A DNA stretch of 64,000 nt from Coxiellaceae bacterium (GTDB lineage: Bacteria; Pseudomonadota; Gammaproteobacteria; Coxiellales; Coxiellaceae), in assembly GCA_030680235.1 (NCBI GenBank), contig JAUXWQ010000062.1, forward strand, positions 18,233 to 82,232, in the 5' to 3' direction. The notes under the pieces are model-generated. The model was not told the origin of the DNA and ran no database searches. It was given only the letters and a program-made list of their open reading frames with translations. Made by a program: the position numbers and the translations under genes. Positions 35,637-45,069 of this stretch are shown piece after piece (within the stretch, counting starts at the first letter, position 1; every line of letters starts with the position of its first letter).

Positions 35637-36446
35637 TTACTTCGCTAATTCTTTCGCGCGCGCAAGACATGCCTGCATCGCTTTTTTTACAGTGCTTTTC
35701 AATTCATTTTGATCAAACACAGCCATTGCTGCTGCGGTCGTCCCTTTTTCTGCTGTAACCAATCGGCGTAAATCTTCAAATGACTCTGGTCGCTCCATCG
35801 CCATTTTTGCTGCACCCACTGCCGTTTGTGAAACCAATATTTTTGCTTGCTCAGCAGTCAACCCCATCGATTCACCCACGCGTTGCATCGCTTCAAAAAA
35901 ATAAAATAAATACGCAGGGCCAGAACCGGATACTGCTGTAATGACATCCAATAGATTTTCCTCTTCAACCCAAACAGCAACACCGGTTGCACGAAATAAT
36001 TTTTCCACTTCTATTTTTTGTGCATGCGTAACTGCTGTATTCGCAAATAATCCTGTCGCCCCCGCCCCAACTGCAGATGCAATATTTGGCATCGTTCGCA
36101 CAAGGTGCACAGGATAATTGTCAAGTAATGCCGAAATCGTTGCTGTCTTTATGCCGGTTGCCAGCGAAATCAATAAAGGGTTTTTATCCTGAATGATGGC
36201 TTTTAATTCAACACATACAGCTTCAATCACCCAAGGTTTTATAGCAAAAATGATAATATCGGCATGGGCTGCTGCTTCTGCATTATTGGTAGTTGTATGA
36301 ATGGACAAGGCATTTAATTCATTGTGCTTTGCAATTGTCGGGCTACTCGCCCAAATATTTTTTGGGTCAAATCCACTTTGTAATAAGCCTACAATAAAGG
36401 CGCGTGACATATTGCCAGCACCGATGAAAGCGATGGTTTTTTGCAT
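35637..36446 (-). CDS. proC: pyrroline-5-carboxylate reductase
   Basis: Last step of proline synthesis, NAD(P)H-dependent reduction of P5C. The Rossmann motif is AFIGAGNMSRAFIVGLLQSG; LVRTMPNIASAVGAGATGLF and the signature VSGSGPAYLFYFFEAMQRVG ESMGL-like block are present. Length (269) matches E. coli. trmL starts upstream on the same strand with an 18-base gap, so they are probably one transcript. Confidence 0.96.
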   Translation of the reverse strand: MQKTIAFIGAGNMSRAFIVGLLQSGFDPKNIWASSPTIAKHNELNALSIHTTTNNAEAAAHADIIIFAIKPWVIEAVCVELKAIIQDKNPLLISLATGIKTATISALLDNYPVHLVRTMPNIASAVGAGATGLFANTAVTHAQKIEVEKLFRATGVAVWVEEENLLDVITAVSGSGPAYLFYFFEAMQRVGESMGLTAEQAKILVSQTAVGAAKMAMERPESFEDLRRLVTAEKGTTAAAMAVFDQNELKSTVKKAMQACLARAKELAK

Positions 36447-36464
36447 TTTACATTCTCCTTACAC

Positions 36465-36932
36465 TTAGTTTAAAGCAGGATACCCCAACTGTCTTAATGC
36501 CTCGTAAACAATCACCGCCGTTGCATTTGCTAAATTTAAACTGCGACTATGTGAACGCATCGGAATACGAATTTGTGTTTCAGAAAATTGATTTAATATT
36601 TCTACAGGCAAGCCGCGTGATTCCGGGCCCATTAATAAATAATCATTTTCTCGAAAAGAAACGTCTGAATGCAATTGTTTCGCCTTCGTTGTACAAGCAA
36701 AAACACGCTCTGGATTTTGTGTTTTTAAAAATGTATCGAAATTATCATGCTCTTTAACGGTTGCCCACTCCGCATAATCTAAACCTGCTCGACGTAATTC
36801 TTTTTCATTTAACGAAAACCCCAGCGGATGAATTAAATGTAATTGTGCACCTGTGTTTGCACAAAGACGAATAATATTACCCGTATTGGGCGGGATTTCA
36901 GGTTGATATAAGACAATATTGATTGAAGCCAT
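36465..36932 (-). CDS. trmL: tRNA (cytidine/uridine-2'-O)-methyltransferase TrmL
   Basis: SPOUT-family enzyme that methylates the wobble ribose of tRNA-Leu. The 155-residue protein begins [20 protein letters not shown] and has the knot motifs [15 protein letters not shown] and [26 protein letters not shown]-like end. I prefer the ATG at 36932 over a GTG four codons upstream, because E. coli TrmL begins at the equivalent place. In E. coli trmL lies after gpsA-cysE; here cysE is missing and gpsA is directly upstream. Confidence 0.95.
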   Translation of the reverse strand: MASINIVLYQPEIPPNTGNIIRLCANTGAQLHLIHPLGFSLNEKELRRAGLDYAEWATVKEHDNFDTFLKTQNPERVFACTTKAKQLHSDVSFRENDYLLMGPESRGLPVEILNQFSETQIRIPMRSHSRSLNLANATAVIVYEALRQLGYPALN

Positions 36933-36989
36933 ATTTTCGCACACACGACGTTTTTATTTTCACGCATGCGGCAAGCACATGCATTTTCT

Positions 36990-37976
36990 TTATTCCATTG
37001 CGCTGTCACGATCGAGCAAGGCAGAAACAACTGAATTCGCCAGACGATTTTCATATAAAATTTCGTAGACTTGCGAACAAACCGGCATGTTGACTTTATA
37101 GCGCTCCGCCAATTGAAATAATTGTTTTGCATTGTAATAGCCTTCAACCGATTCACCAATTTTCTTTAAGGCTTTTTCTGCAGTCGAACCCTGACCAATT
37201 TCCAAACCAAAACGGCGATTGCGTGATTGATTATCTGTTGATGTCAATACCAAATCACCAATGCCCGCCAAGCTCATCATCGTTTCACGACGACCACCCA
37301 AGGCTTCGCACAAACGCGATAATTCTGCAATACCACGCGTAATTAAAGCACAGCGTGTATTTGCGCCATAACCCATGCCATCTGAAATACCCACGGCAAT
37401 AGCCATCACGTTTTTAACAACACCGCACAATTGCACACCGATTAAATCGGGGTTTTGATACACTCGAAAATAATTATTATGAAAACGTTCTATCAACGCA
37501 TCGAGAAAAGCTTGGTTATTTCCAGCCAAACTGACTGCCGTTGGTAAATTCTGCGCAACTTCTTTTGCAAAACTCGGACCCGACAAAGCAGCAATAGGTG
37601 TATCACTCGAAAAAACATCCGCAACAACCGTATGTAAAAAATGACAGGTTGTCGGATCCAATCCTTTCGTTCCCCACACAAAACGCACATCCGAACGCAC
37701 AATTGGCTTTAACTGTGTGAGTACTGCGCGAAACGCATGGCTCGGGACAACCAAACAAATATCTTGCACCTCTGACACAGCATCCGATAGTTGCGGAACC
37801 AATACTAATTGATCAGAAAATGGCACGCCTGCATAAGCACGTTCATTTTGCATTTTCAACAAATGATCTGTATTAAAATCCCACAAACGCACTGGTTGCC
37901 CATTACGCGCAAGCAACATTGCTAAAGCCGTACCCCAGGCACCGGCACCAAGAACTGCGATTGGAGAGCGTTTCAT
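36990..37976 (-). CDS. gpsA: glycerol-3-phosphate dehydrogenase [NAD(P)+]
   Basis: Makes sn-glycerol 3-phosphate from dihydroxyacetone phosphate for phospholipid synthesis. The N-terminal NAD-binding motif is AVLGAGAWGTALAMLLARNG. The central block ALSGPSFAKEVAQNLPTAVS and GVVKNVMAIAVGISDGMGYG NTR-like region (with the catalytic Lys) follow. Length is 328. It lies after secB, as in E. coli, with a diverged family-A palindrome between. Confidence 0.96.
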   Translation of the reverse strand: MKRSPIAVLGAGAWGTALAMLLARNGQPVRLWDFNTDHLLKMQNERAYAGVPFSDQLVLVPQLSDAVSEVQDICLVVPSHAFRAVLTQLKPIVRSDVRFVWGTKGLDPTTCHFLHTVVADVFSSDTPIAALSGPSFAKEVAQNLPTAVSLAGNNQAFLDALIERFHNNYFRVYQNPDLIGVQLCGVVKNVMAIAVGISDGMGYGANTRCALITRGIAELSRLCEALGGRRETMMSLAGIGDLVLTSTDNQSRNRRFGLEIGQGSTAEKALKKIGESVEGYYNAKQLFQLAERYKVNMPVCSQVYEILYENRLANSVVSALLDRDSAME

Positions 37977-38041
37977 AAGATATCCTTGTTGTGACTGTGA
38001 CTATTTTAATTCAAAGTAAGACAAACAAGCACGCGCACTTC

Positions 38042-38135
38042 TTGATGCGAACATGAGCGTCAGTGAGTATTTTACGGGAAATATCAAGTAAAGATGAATC
38101 CTACAAAACACTCGCTAGCGCTCATGCTCGCATCA
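38042..38135. repeat. family A palindrome, diverged, between secB and gpsA
   Basis: The left TTGATGCGAACATGAGCGTC (38042) faces the right GCTAGCGCTCATGCTCGCAT ending 38135. The arms have several mismatches and the T-rich part is shortened. It lies between co-directional genes. Confidence 0.6.
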
Positions 38136-38151
38136 TACTCAAGCCCTCGAT

Positions 38152-38616
38152 TTAATGCGTCTTCACTTCACCTTTCACAGCTTCTTGTTGTTGCTGTGCA
38201 TACAACGCATCAAAATTCACTGGTGCTAAATATAATTGTGGGAAACCCGCACGCACCACTGCATCTGTTACTACTTCACGCGCATAAGGATACAAAACAT
38301 TTGGGCAAAAGCTACCAAGCATATGATGCATTTGCTGCTCATCAAAGCCTTTTAAGGAAAAAATACCCGCCTGTTTTACTTCCACTAAAAATGCGACTTT
38401 GTCTTTGATTTTAACCGTCACTGTTACTGTCAATACCACTTCACGCATACCTTCATCTAATTGCAGGCTTGCATCAGTTCCAAGATCCATATGCAATTGA
38501 GGTTCCCACGGCTCTAAAAAAATTTGCGGCGTATTAGGCGCTTCAACAGATAAATCTTTTACGTATAAACGTTGAATGGCAAATTCGGGTTGTTGAGGGG
38601 TTTGTTGTTCTGTCAT
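38152..38616 (-). CDS. secB: protein-export chaperone SecB
   Basis: Tetrameric cytosolic chaperone that keeps preproteins unfolded and hands them to SecA. The 154-residue protein shows [20 protein letters not shown], the central [23 protein letters not shown]-like strand region and [24 protein letters not shown] C-terminal block ([20 protein letters not shown]). The TVTVTV run is encoded by ACAGTAACAGTGACG, close in style to the family-B repeat units. Order grxC-secB-gpsA is as in E. coli. Confidence 0.96.
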   Translation of the reverse strand: MTEQQTPQQPEFAIQRLYVKDLSVEAPNTPQIFLEPWEPQLHMDLGTDASLQLDEGMREVVLTVTVTVKIKDKVAFLVEVKQAGIFSLKGFDEQQMHHMLGSFCPNVLYPYAREVVTDAVVRAGFPQLYLAPVNFDALYAQQQQEAVKGEVKTH

Positions 38617-38645
38617 AAAGTTCTCCGGTTAAATTAAAGATTATA

Positions 38646-38728
38646 GTGACTGTGACTGTGTCAAAGGTTCAATCTGGCACAAACCAAAAATTAAATTATT
38701 CCTCTGACACAGTCACAGTCACAGTCGC
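38646..38728. repeat. family B palindrome between grxC and secB
   Basis: The left GTGACTGTGACTGTGTCAAA (from 38646) with GGTTCAATCT faces the right CCTCTGACACAGTCACAGTC (38701-38720, continuing to 38727). It ends at the grxC stop codon. Confidence 0.8.
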
Positions 38729-38983
38729 TCATCCAAGCAAGGTATCCAGTTTCTTAGCCTGTTCCAATGCATACAAATCATCACAGCCGCCAATACCACG
38801 ATCATTGATAAAAATTTGTGGTACCGTGCGACGCCCTTCTGCACGTAGCAACATCATTTCCAAGTCTTTTGGGTTTTCATCGACACGGATTTCAATATAT
38901 TTTACGTTTTTTTGATCCAATAACTGTTTTGCACGAACACAGTAAGGACAAGTTTGTTTGGTGTAAATTTCGATTTTTGGCAT
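38729..38983 (-). CDS. grxC: glutaredoxin 3
   Basis: Small thiol-disulfide oxidoreductase using glutathione. The 84-residue protein begins MPKIEIYTKQTCPYCVRAKQ with the dithiol active site CPYC at residues 11-14. The glutathione-binding blocks RTVPQIFIND and IGGCDDLYAL follow. The start is set by AGGA six bases upstream; a longer frame to 39010 is not needed. It overlaps no neighbour and lies between the rhodanese-like gene and secB. Confidence 0.96.
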   Translation of the reverse strand: MPKIEIYTKQTCPYCVRAKQLLDQKNVKYIEIRVDENPKDLEMMLLRAEGRRTVPQIFINDRGIGGCDDLYALEQAKKLDTLLG

Positions 38984-39022
38984 AATCCTAACCCCTGATT
39001 GTAAACACAAATAGTAACCCGC

Positions 39023-39445
39023 TCATTTCTTTACGATAGGCATTTCAGCTGTTTTCCAACCATTCATACCATTTTTAATCGCACAGGGTTTTTTAAACCC
39101 TGCTTTTTTCAAACGTTCAATTAAAGCCGCGGTTTTATCACCAATCGCATCCACCAAAATAACAGGACGCTCACGATTTAATTTTTCAATGCCGCGATCA
39201 AAATCAACAAGCGCAATATTTTTTGCGTTGACGATATGACCTTCACGAAACACATTTGCATCACGAACATCAATCACAACGGCATCTTCACGATTCATTA
39301 AGTGAGTTGCTTCAGCCGGTGACAAACGATTGGGCGAAGGCCCTCCTGCACGCACTTCTTCAATTACAACCAAAATAGCAACAACGATAAAGCCGGCACA
39401 GAGCGCCCAATGCTTCATTACAAACGGGGTTAATTCCTGTAACAT
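39023..39445 (-). CDS. membrane-anchored rhodanese-like protein (YibN type)
   Basis: A 140-residue protein with one N-terminal membrane helix (about residues 13-30) and a rhodanese fold in the cytoplasm. GAGGA before the ATG at 39445 sets the start. The fold is clear: LSPAEATHLMNREDAVVIDV RD-like strand, FREGHIVNAKNIAL, VILVDAIGDKTAALIERLKK and GMNGWKTAEMPIVKK. The active-site loop, where catalytic rhodaneses have Cys-x-x-G, reads VDAIGDKTA: the nucleophilic Cys is missing, so it is probably not a sulfurtransferase. E. coli YibN sits in the same place, next to grxC-secB and divergent from gpmI. Confidence 0.88.
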   Translation of the reverse strand: MLQELTPFVMKHWALCAGFIVVAILVVIEEVRAGGPSPNRLSPAEATHLMNREDAVVIDVRDANVFREGHIVNAKNIALVDFDRGIEKLNRERPVILVDAIGDKTAALIERLKKAGFKKPCAIKNGMNGWKTAEMPIVKK

Positions 39446-39518
39446 ACGAGTCCTCATAAAATGATTGGCGTCAGTATACTGAATCATCATCAGAAATGCA
39501 GCGACTTTAGAGCGGGCT

Positions 39519-41060
39519 ATGAAAAAAATACCTTTTGTATTGATTATTTTGGACGGTTTCGGCTATCGCGAAGCCCCTGAACATAATCCAACGCGAACCA
39601 CCCCTACCCCCACCATTGATCGTTTATATGCGGAAAACCCCTATGTTTTAATTGAAGCCTCTGGCGAAGCGGTGGGCTTGCCAAAAGGACAAATGGGGAA
39701 TTCTGAAGTAGGCCACCTTCATATTGGTGCTGGACGCAAAGTACCACAAGATTTAGTGCGCATTAATCAAGCAATCCAGCAGGGTGATTTTTTTAACAAC
39801 ACAATCATCGTCGATGCCATTCAAACTGCGCAAAAAAACGATAAAGCAGTACACGTTATTGGTTTATTATCCGATGGCGGCGTACATAGCCATGTCGATC
39901 ACATTGAAGCCTTATTGAAATGCATTCATCAAAATGGCGTGACAAAAAATTATTTACATGCGATTACCGACGGTCGCGATACGCCCCCACAATCAGCACG
40001 CGCGCAACTTGAACGCATTAACACACTAGGCTTTGGAAAAATCATTTCTCTGTGCGGACGTTATTACGCAATGGATCGTGATCAACGCTGGGATCGCACA
40101 CAACTGTGCTATGATTTACTGACGCAAAATATCGCTGCTTTTCAATCCAATAATGCCCTAACAGCCCTTGAAGCCGCCTATGCACGCGGCGAAAAAGACG
40201 AATTTATTTTACCGACCATCGTTGGTGAGCCAATAGCCATTCAAGATGGCGATGTCATTATTTTTGCAAACTTTCGCGCAGATCGTGCACGTCAACTCAC
40301 GCATGCGTTTATGGATGAAAACTTTACTGCCTTTGTACGCACAAAAAAAATTGCTTTATCTGCGTATGTCACACTGACAGAATACTATGAGGAAGCGCAA
40401 ATCAAAGTCGCCTTTCCACCATTCTCTTTACATAACACCCTCGGCGAGTATTTAGCATCGAAGGGTCTCACACAATTGCGCTTAGCAGAAACCGAAAAAT
40501 ATGCGCATGTTACTTACTTTATGAACGGCGGCATTGAAACGCCCAATAAAGGTGAATCACGACAATTGATTCCTTCTCCCAAAATTGCAACCTATGATTT
40601 ACAACCTGAAATGAGCGCGATTGCGGTTACAGACGCACTCACTTTTGCAATTGAAAGTGGTGAATACGATGTTATTATTTGCAATTATGCCAATCCTGAC
40701 ATGATTGGCCATACCGGCAATGTTATTGCCGCAGAACAGGCGATGATCGTTATTGACGCCTGCCTAGCCCGTGTATTAATTGCCTTAAAGAAGGTGTCTG
40801 GCGAAGCATTAATCACGGCAGATCATGGTAATATTGAATGCATGTATGATGGGAAAACAAATCAGCCTCATACAGCACACACACAAAATCTTGTGCCGCT
40901 GATTTACGTTGGCAGACCTGCAACAGTGTCTGCAATAACTGAAGTAACTGGCGCACTCGATGATGTGGCGCCGACTTTGTTATACTTGATGGGATTGGAG
41001 AAGCCGGTCGAAATGACAGGACATCATTTGTTTGAATTAGGAACACGTTCCTTACAGTGA
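39519..41060 (+). CDS. gpmI: 2,3-bisphosphoglycerate-independent phosphoglycerate mutase
   Basis: Interconverts 3- and 2-phosphoglycerate with two Mn ions. The 513-residue protein begins with the alkaline-phosphatase-like metal site LIILDGFGYRE. The nucleophile Ser lies in GQMGNSEVGHLHIGAGR, the second domain carries HVIGLLSDGGVHSHVDH and AITDGRDTPP, and the late metal ligands are in NYANPDMIGHTGN and ALITADHGN. It is divergent from the YibN-like gene and followed directly by envC, the same order as in E. coli. Confidence 0.96.
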   Translation: MKKIPFVLIILDGFGYREAPEHNPTRTTPTPTIDRLYAENPYVLIEASGEAVGLPKGQMGNSEVGHLHIGAGRKVPQDLVRINQAIQQGDFFNNTIIVDAIQTAQKNDKAVHVIGLLSDGGVHSHVDHIEALLKCIHQNGVTKNYLHAITDGRDTPPQSARAQLERINTLGFGKIISLCGRYYAMDRDQRWDRTQLCYDLLTQNIAAFQSNNALTALEAAYARGEKDEFILPTIVGEPIAIQDGDVIIFANFRADRARQLTHAFMDENFTAFVRTKKIALSAYVTLTEYYEEAQIKVAFPPFSLHNTLGEYLASKGLTQLRLAETEKYAHVTYFMNGGIETPNKGESRQLIPSPKIATYDLQPEMSAIAVTDALTFAIESGEYDVIICNYANPDMIGHTGNVIAAEQAMIVIDACLARVLIALKKVSGEALITADHGNIECMYDGKTNQPHTAHTQNLVPLIYVGRPATVSAITEVTGALDDVAPTLLYLMGLEKPVEMTGHHLFELGTRSLQ

Positions 41061-41073
41061 CTCTGACAGTCAC
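41057..41073. repeat. short palindrome, reduced family B copy
   Basis: GTGACTCTGACAGTCAC is a perfect 6-bp inverted pair around CTGAC and overlaps the gpmI stop codon. It looks like a collapsed family-B element between gpmI and envC, lacking the inner core. Confidence 0.45.
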
Positions 41074-41092
41074 TCTTACACACGAGCCAACA

Positions 41093-42211
41093 ATGCGCCA
41101 AAGGACTGCAATTTTAACTTTATTCTGCGCAATAACCACTTGCGCTATGGCAACCAATCCCGATATTAACGTGCTCAATCAAAATATCGCATCCGTGCAA
41201 AAAGATTTACAACAATCGACACAGAAAAAATCCGAATTACAAAGCGCTTTGGCACAAACAGAAACATCAGAAAACCATCTGAATCATACCCTTGAAAAAG
41301 TGCAAGAAAAGCTATCCCTGCAGCAACAACAATTAAAACAGCTGCAGCAGCAATCTGTGCCCTTACAACAAGCGCGAGATCGTAATCACGAATTGTTAAA
41401 ACAACAAATACAAAGTGCCTATGTGCTCAGTCAACAACCTCATTTAAAGATGCTGTTATCTGGTGATGGTATTGAAAAAACACATCGCACACTGACGTAT
41501 TTTCACTACCTCACCGAAGCACAATTAAAAACGATACAGCAATTGGAACAATCGATTACTGCCTACCAACAAAATCAACGTTCTATCCAAAAACAAAATC
41601 AACAATTAACTGTACTTAAAACACAGCAATTACAAAATCAAGAAACCCTTAAAAAAGCGCAGGCACAACGACTCACCTTAATTCAAACACTCGACCAACA
41701 AATTCGATCCAAACACGATCGTCTTCAACAATTACTCACTAACAAAGCAAAACTACAACAAACCATTGAATCCTTAAACGCCAACGCATTTGAACCCGCG
41801 CAAGTATTCAGCAACAAACCATTTGCCTCTCTACATGGAAAACTGCCTTGGCCAGTACTAGGTCATGTGATCCGAACTTTTGGTACCTCTATTGAACAAA
41901 GTGAATTAAAATGGGATGGTGTATTAATCAATGCACCGGAAGGAAAACCGGTGCGTGCGGTGGCAAGTGGTCGCGTCATCTTTGCAAAATGGTTGGCGGG
42001 CTATGGATTATTAATCATTATCAACCATGGCCATGGATACATGACCCTGTACGGACGCAATCAAACCATTAACAAACAAGTAGGCACGGATGTAAAAGCA
42101 GGTGACACGATTGCAACGGTTGGAAAATCAGGTGGCTTTCCGGATCCTGCACTATATTTCTCAATTCGACATAATGCAGAGGCATTGAACCCTTCGCATT
42201 GGTGTAAGTAA
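41093..42211 (+). CDS. envC: murein hydrolase activator EnvC
   Basis: Periplasmic activator of AmiA/AmiB amidases at the division septum. The 372-residue protein has a signal peptide (MRQRTAILTLFCAITTCAMA), two long coiled-coil segments rich in Gln (about residues 25-235) and a C-terminal LytM domain (M23 fold). The LytM metal site is degenerate: KWDGV stands where active enzymes have HxxxD and YFSIRHN where they have HxH, as expected for EnvC rather than a real peptidase. The ATG at 41093 is chosen because the in-frame codons before it come from the repeat. It is followed by ctpA. Confidence 0.92.
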   Translation: MRQRTAILTLFCAITTCAMATNPDINVLNQNIASVQKDLQQSTQKKSELQSALAQTETSENHLNHTLEKVQEKLSLQQQQLKQLQQQSVPLQQARDRNHELLKQQIQSAYVLSQQPHLKMLLSGDGIEKTHRTLTYFHYLTEAQLKTIQQLEQSITAYQQNQRSIQKQNQQLTVLKTQQLQNQETLKKAQAQRLTLIQTLDQQIRSKHDRLQQLLTNKAKLQQTIESLNANAFEPAQVFSNKPFASLHGKLPWPVLGHVIRTFGTSIEQSELKWDGVLINAPEGKPVRAVASGRVIFAKWLAGYGLLIIINHGHGYMTLYGRNQTINKQVGTDVKAGDTIATVGKSGGFPDPALYFSIRHNAEALNPSHWCK

Positions 42212-42212
42212 A

Positions 42213-42268
42213 TCGTGACTGTGTCGGAAGTTTGAATTAAATTGTACCTCTGACGCAGTCACGGTCAC
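42213..42268. repeat. family B palindrome between envC and ctpA
   Basis: CGTGACTGTGTCGGAAGTTT (from 42214) faces AATTGTACCTCTGACGCAGT and CACGGTCAC. It is a compact copy of about 55 bp with a short loop, starting right behind the envC stop. Confidence 0.78.
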
Positions 42269-42288
42269 AAATAACACAAGGACGTCTC

Positions 42289-43635
42289 ATGAAAAAAATA
42301 ATATTATTAACCGCATTAGTGACAGTGCAAACCAGTTTTGCTTTCGCCTTTCCATTTTTTGCATCTAATGAAAAAAAGGCAGAAACAACACAGCAACAAC
42401 CCATTACCGAAAATCAAATTGCACGGTTAAATAAAACCGTAAAAATGATTCAAGAATATTACATTCAGAAAGTCGATGAAAAAGTATTAATGGATAATGC
42501 GATCACCGGCATGCTTGCAAAATTAGATCCGCATTCAGCCTATTTAACAAAAAACGATATACGTGATTTAGAAACCACTGTCTCGGGTGAATTTGTCGGG
42601 ATTGGGGTTGAATTAACAGCAGACCGTGGGTTATTAAAAGTCATCAGCCCTATCGAAGGCTCTCCTGCTGAAAAAGCGGGTCTAAAGCCCGGTGATTTAA
42701 TTATAAAAATCAATAATAAACTCGTGCAAGACATGTCGATTAATGACGCCATCACACAAATTAAGGGAAAAGCCAACACCAAAGTCTCGCTAATGGTATT
42801 GCGTAAAGATGAAAAAGCCCCTGTCATTATTCATGTTATGCGAGAAGTTGTTCATGTTAAAGCCATACAAGCAAAAATGCTCGCCCCCGGCTATGCCTAT
42901 GTTCGCATTACCCTCTTTCAGGGGCCTGTTGCCGATCAAATGAGCAAGGCCATCAAAAAATTAAAAGCAGAATCACAAGGTCATTTGAAAGGCTTAGTAT
43001 TGGATTTACGCAATAATCCAGGCGGTTTATTAGATGTCAGTGCTGAGGTGCTTGATTTATTTTTAAATAAAAAAGAAACTACGCGTTATCAAAATTTGGT
43101 GGTCTATACAAAAGGCCGCATGCCCAATTCCGACTTAAAATATTATGCGCACGATAAAGACATGATTCCACACGTGCCCATGATTACCTTAATTAATGGC
43201 GGCTCTGCTTCTGCTTCTGAAATTGTTGCTGGTGCATTACAAGATTATAAACGCGCAATTATCATGGGCACACGCAGCTTTGGAAAAGGCTCTGTGCAAA
43301 CGATATTACCCGTTGGCGACGATAGCGCTGTTAAATTGACAACGGCGCTGTACTACACACCAGCAGGCCGTGAAATTCAAGCGCGTGGCATTGAACCTGA
43401 CGTTATCATTCCAGAATTGGCATTAGATGAGAAAAAGGCTGAAAACACATTAGGCTTTGATGAAGCCACTTATAATAATCATATTCAAAATCATGCGGGT
43501 AATGATGCGGGTATTGAAAAATTACACATTGCTTCGCAACGCGAACAACAACAATCCAACGTTAAATTAGCAAAAGACGATTACCAGCTGTACGAAGCCT
43601 TGATGTTATTGAAAGGCATGCATGCGATGCGGTAA
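42289..43635 (+). CDS. ctpA: carboxyl-terminal processing protease (S41)
   Basis: Periplasmic PDZ serine protease that trims or degrades envelope proteins, often peptidoglycan hydrolases. A signal peptide covers about residues 1-20. The PDZ domain runs through VGIGVELTADRGLLKVISPI and EKAGLKPGDLIIKINN. The catalytic Ser is in NGGSASASEIVAGALQDY and the general-base Lys in RSFGKGSVQTILP, the Ser/Lys dyad of S41 proteases. AAGGA precedes the ATG. Length (448) is normal. Next to envC, it belongs to a cell-wall remodelling pair. Confidence 0.93.
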   Translation: MKKIILLTALVTVQTSFAFAFPFFASNEKKAETTQQQPITENQIARLNKTVKMIQEYYIQKVDEKVLMDNAITGMLAKLDPHSAYLTKNDIRDLETTVSGEFVGIGVELTADRGLLKVISPIEGSPAEKAGLKPGDLIIKINNKLVQDMSINDAITQIKGKANTKVSLMVLRKDEKAPVIIHVMREVVHVKAIQAKMLAPGYAYVRITLFQGPVADQMSKAIKKLKAESQGHLKGLVLDLRNNPGGLLDVSAEVLDLFLNKKETTRYQNLVVYTKGRMPNSDLKYYAHDKDMIPHVPMITLINGGSASASEIVAGALQDYKRAIIMGTRSFGKGSVQTILPVGDDSAVKLTTALYYTPAGREIQARGIEPDVIIPELALDEKKAENTLGFDEATYNNHIQNHAGNDAGIEKLHIASQREQQQSNVKLAKDDYQLYEALMLLKGMHAMR

Positions 43636-43643
43636 TAAGTGTC

Positions 43644-43738
43644 TTGATGCGAGCATGAGCATAGCAAGTGTTTGCAGGAAATGGCTCAGGGCTATTGACT
43701 CTGAGAATCGCTTGCTACGCGCGCGGCTCGCATCAAAA
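43644..43738. repeat. family A palindrome between ctpA and thyA
   Basis: The left TTGATGCGAGCATGAGCATA (43644) faces the right CGCGCGCGGCTCGCATCAA. The loop has its own small hairpin CTCAG...CTGAG. The genes on either side converge. It is closest to the copy at 2510-2600. Confidence 0.72.
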
Positions 43739-43752
43739 TTAATATTGGTCTA

Positions 43753-44547
43753 TTAAATGGCTATCGACGCTCGAATAGAAGGATCAGCAACGTAATTTTG
43801 AATGTCAAAATCTTCAAATTGATAATCAAATAATGATTCTGGCTTACGCTTGATATGCAATGTTGGCAATGCCTTAGGCGTTCGCGTTAATTGCAAAGCC
43901 GCCTGTTCCAAATGATTTAAGTACAAATGACAATCGCCACCCGACCAAATCAATTCACCGACTTCTAAATCACATTGCTGTGCAACCATGTGTGTCAATA
44001 ATGCATAGGACGCAATATTAAAAGGCACACCCAAAAACACATCCGCAGAACGCTGTGTTAACTTGCAGGATAATTGATTGTTCGATACAAAAAATTGAAA
44101 CAAGCAATGACAGGGTGGCAATGCCATTTGATCTAACTCACCCACATTCCAAGCAGAAATAATCAAACGGCGTGATACTGGGTCTTTCTTAATACGCGAG
44201 ATTAAATCACGCATTTGATCAATAATACGGCCATCTTTTGCTTCCCAGCGGCGCCATTGCTTGCCGTAAACAGAACCGAGTTCACCTTTTTCATCTGCCC
44301 ACTCATTCCAAATCGATACACCATGATCATTTAAATATTTGACATTCGTATCACCGTTTAAAAACCACAAAAGCTCATAGACAACACTTTTAATGTGTAG
44401 TTTTTTGGTGGTCAACAAAGGAAACCCTTCTGCCAAATCAAAACGCATTTCATGACTAAAAATGCGCTTGGTACCCACGCCGGTGCGATCAGGCGTGATC
44501 ACACCGGTGTCGTACACTTTTTTTAATAGATCAAGATATTGTTGCAT
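43753..44547 (-). CDS. thyA: thymidylate synthase ThyA
   Basis: Makes dTMP from dUMP with methylene-tetrahydrofolate. It is 264 residues, exactly the E. coli length. The catalytic Cys lies in [20 protein letters not shown]; the folate- and dUMP-binding blocks include [37 protein letters not shown] and [12 protein letters not shown]. It lies behind lgt with one extra gene between; lgt-thyA adjacency is widespread in gammaproteobacteria. Confidence 0.97.
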   Translation of the reverse strand: MQQYLDLLKKVYDTGVITPDRTGVGTKRIFSHEMRFDLAEGFPLLTTKKLHIKSVVYELLWFLNGDTNVKYLNDHGVSIWNEWADEKGELGSVYGKQWRRWEAKDGRIIDQMRDLISRIKKDPVSRRLIISAWNVGELDQMALPPCHCLFQFFVSNNQLSCKLTQRSADVFLGVPFNIASYALLTHMVAQQCDLEVGELIWSGGDCHLYLNHLEQAALQLTRTPKALPTLHIKRKPESLFDYQFEDFDIQNYVADPSIRASIAI

Positions 44548-44550
44548 GGT

Positions 44551-45069
44551 CTATACAGTCGCTGGTTGAGTTGGCAATGCCGTTGCAGCAGCTTGTGGAT
44601 TTCCTTGTGGATTTTTCTGTGCATCTTGTGGACCTGTCATCGCCTGCTCCGTACCTTTACCATGTGCATCTTGTGGCGCTGGCCCTACCGCTGGCCCTTC
44701 TGCCATTTGCGTACTTTGCGCACGTAATTCTTCCGCGGTTTGATTCGTAACATGACCCGAATGCGCCAAAATCGCCGCCAATGAAACAACCCACACAACC
44801 CAAACCACTGACATGGTATGCGGAAAATGCATTTGTCTTAAGAAAAAATGCGCAATGGCAAGCAAGACAGCCACAACAACGGGTATCAATAATAACGCTA
44901 AAACAGACTGAACAATTTCACCCACTTTCGTGTAAGAGAAAATCAAACCCAATCCACTGGCAATTTGATGATGCACATAGAAGAAACCCTTCAATACCAT
45001 CATCAACTGCGATTGAAACATAATCGCTAGCACGGATAAAATAATAAGCAGTAATACTTGTTTAAACAT
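44551..45069 (-). CDS. membrane protein with Ala/Gln/Pro-rich tail, unknown
   Basis: A 172-residue protein, not recognised. Three hydrophobic stretches lie at about residues 4-22, 34-70 and 84-105. The remaining 65 residues are low-complexity, rich in Ala, Gln, Pro and Gly. Its ATG overlaps the lgt stop codon (ATGA), and its stop is three bases before the thyA start, so it is firmly inside an lgt-orphan-thyA operon and translationally coupled. The position suggests a role linked to the envelope, but nothing in the sequence identifies it. Confidence 0.65.
   Translation of the reverse strand: MFKQVLLLIILSVLAIMFQSQLMMVLKGFFYVHHQIASGLGLIFSYTKVGEIVQSVLALLLIPVVVAVLLAIAHFFLRQMHFPHTMSVVWVVWVVSLAAILAHSGHVTNQTAEELRAQSTQMAEGPAVGPAPQDAHGKGTEQAMTGPQDAQKNPQGNPQAAATALPTQPATV

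Noticed and set aside
41057..41092. N-terminal extension MTLTVTLTHEPT of EnvC
   Set aside because: It is encoded by repeat-derived sequence overlapping the gpmI end, and would place residues ahead of the signal peptide.
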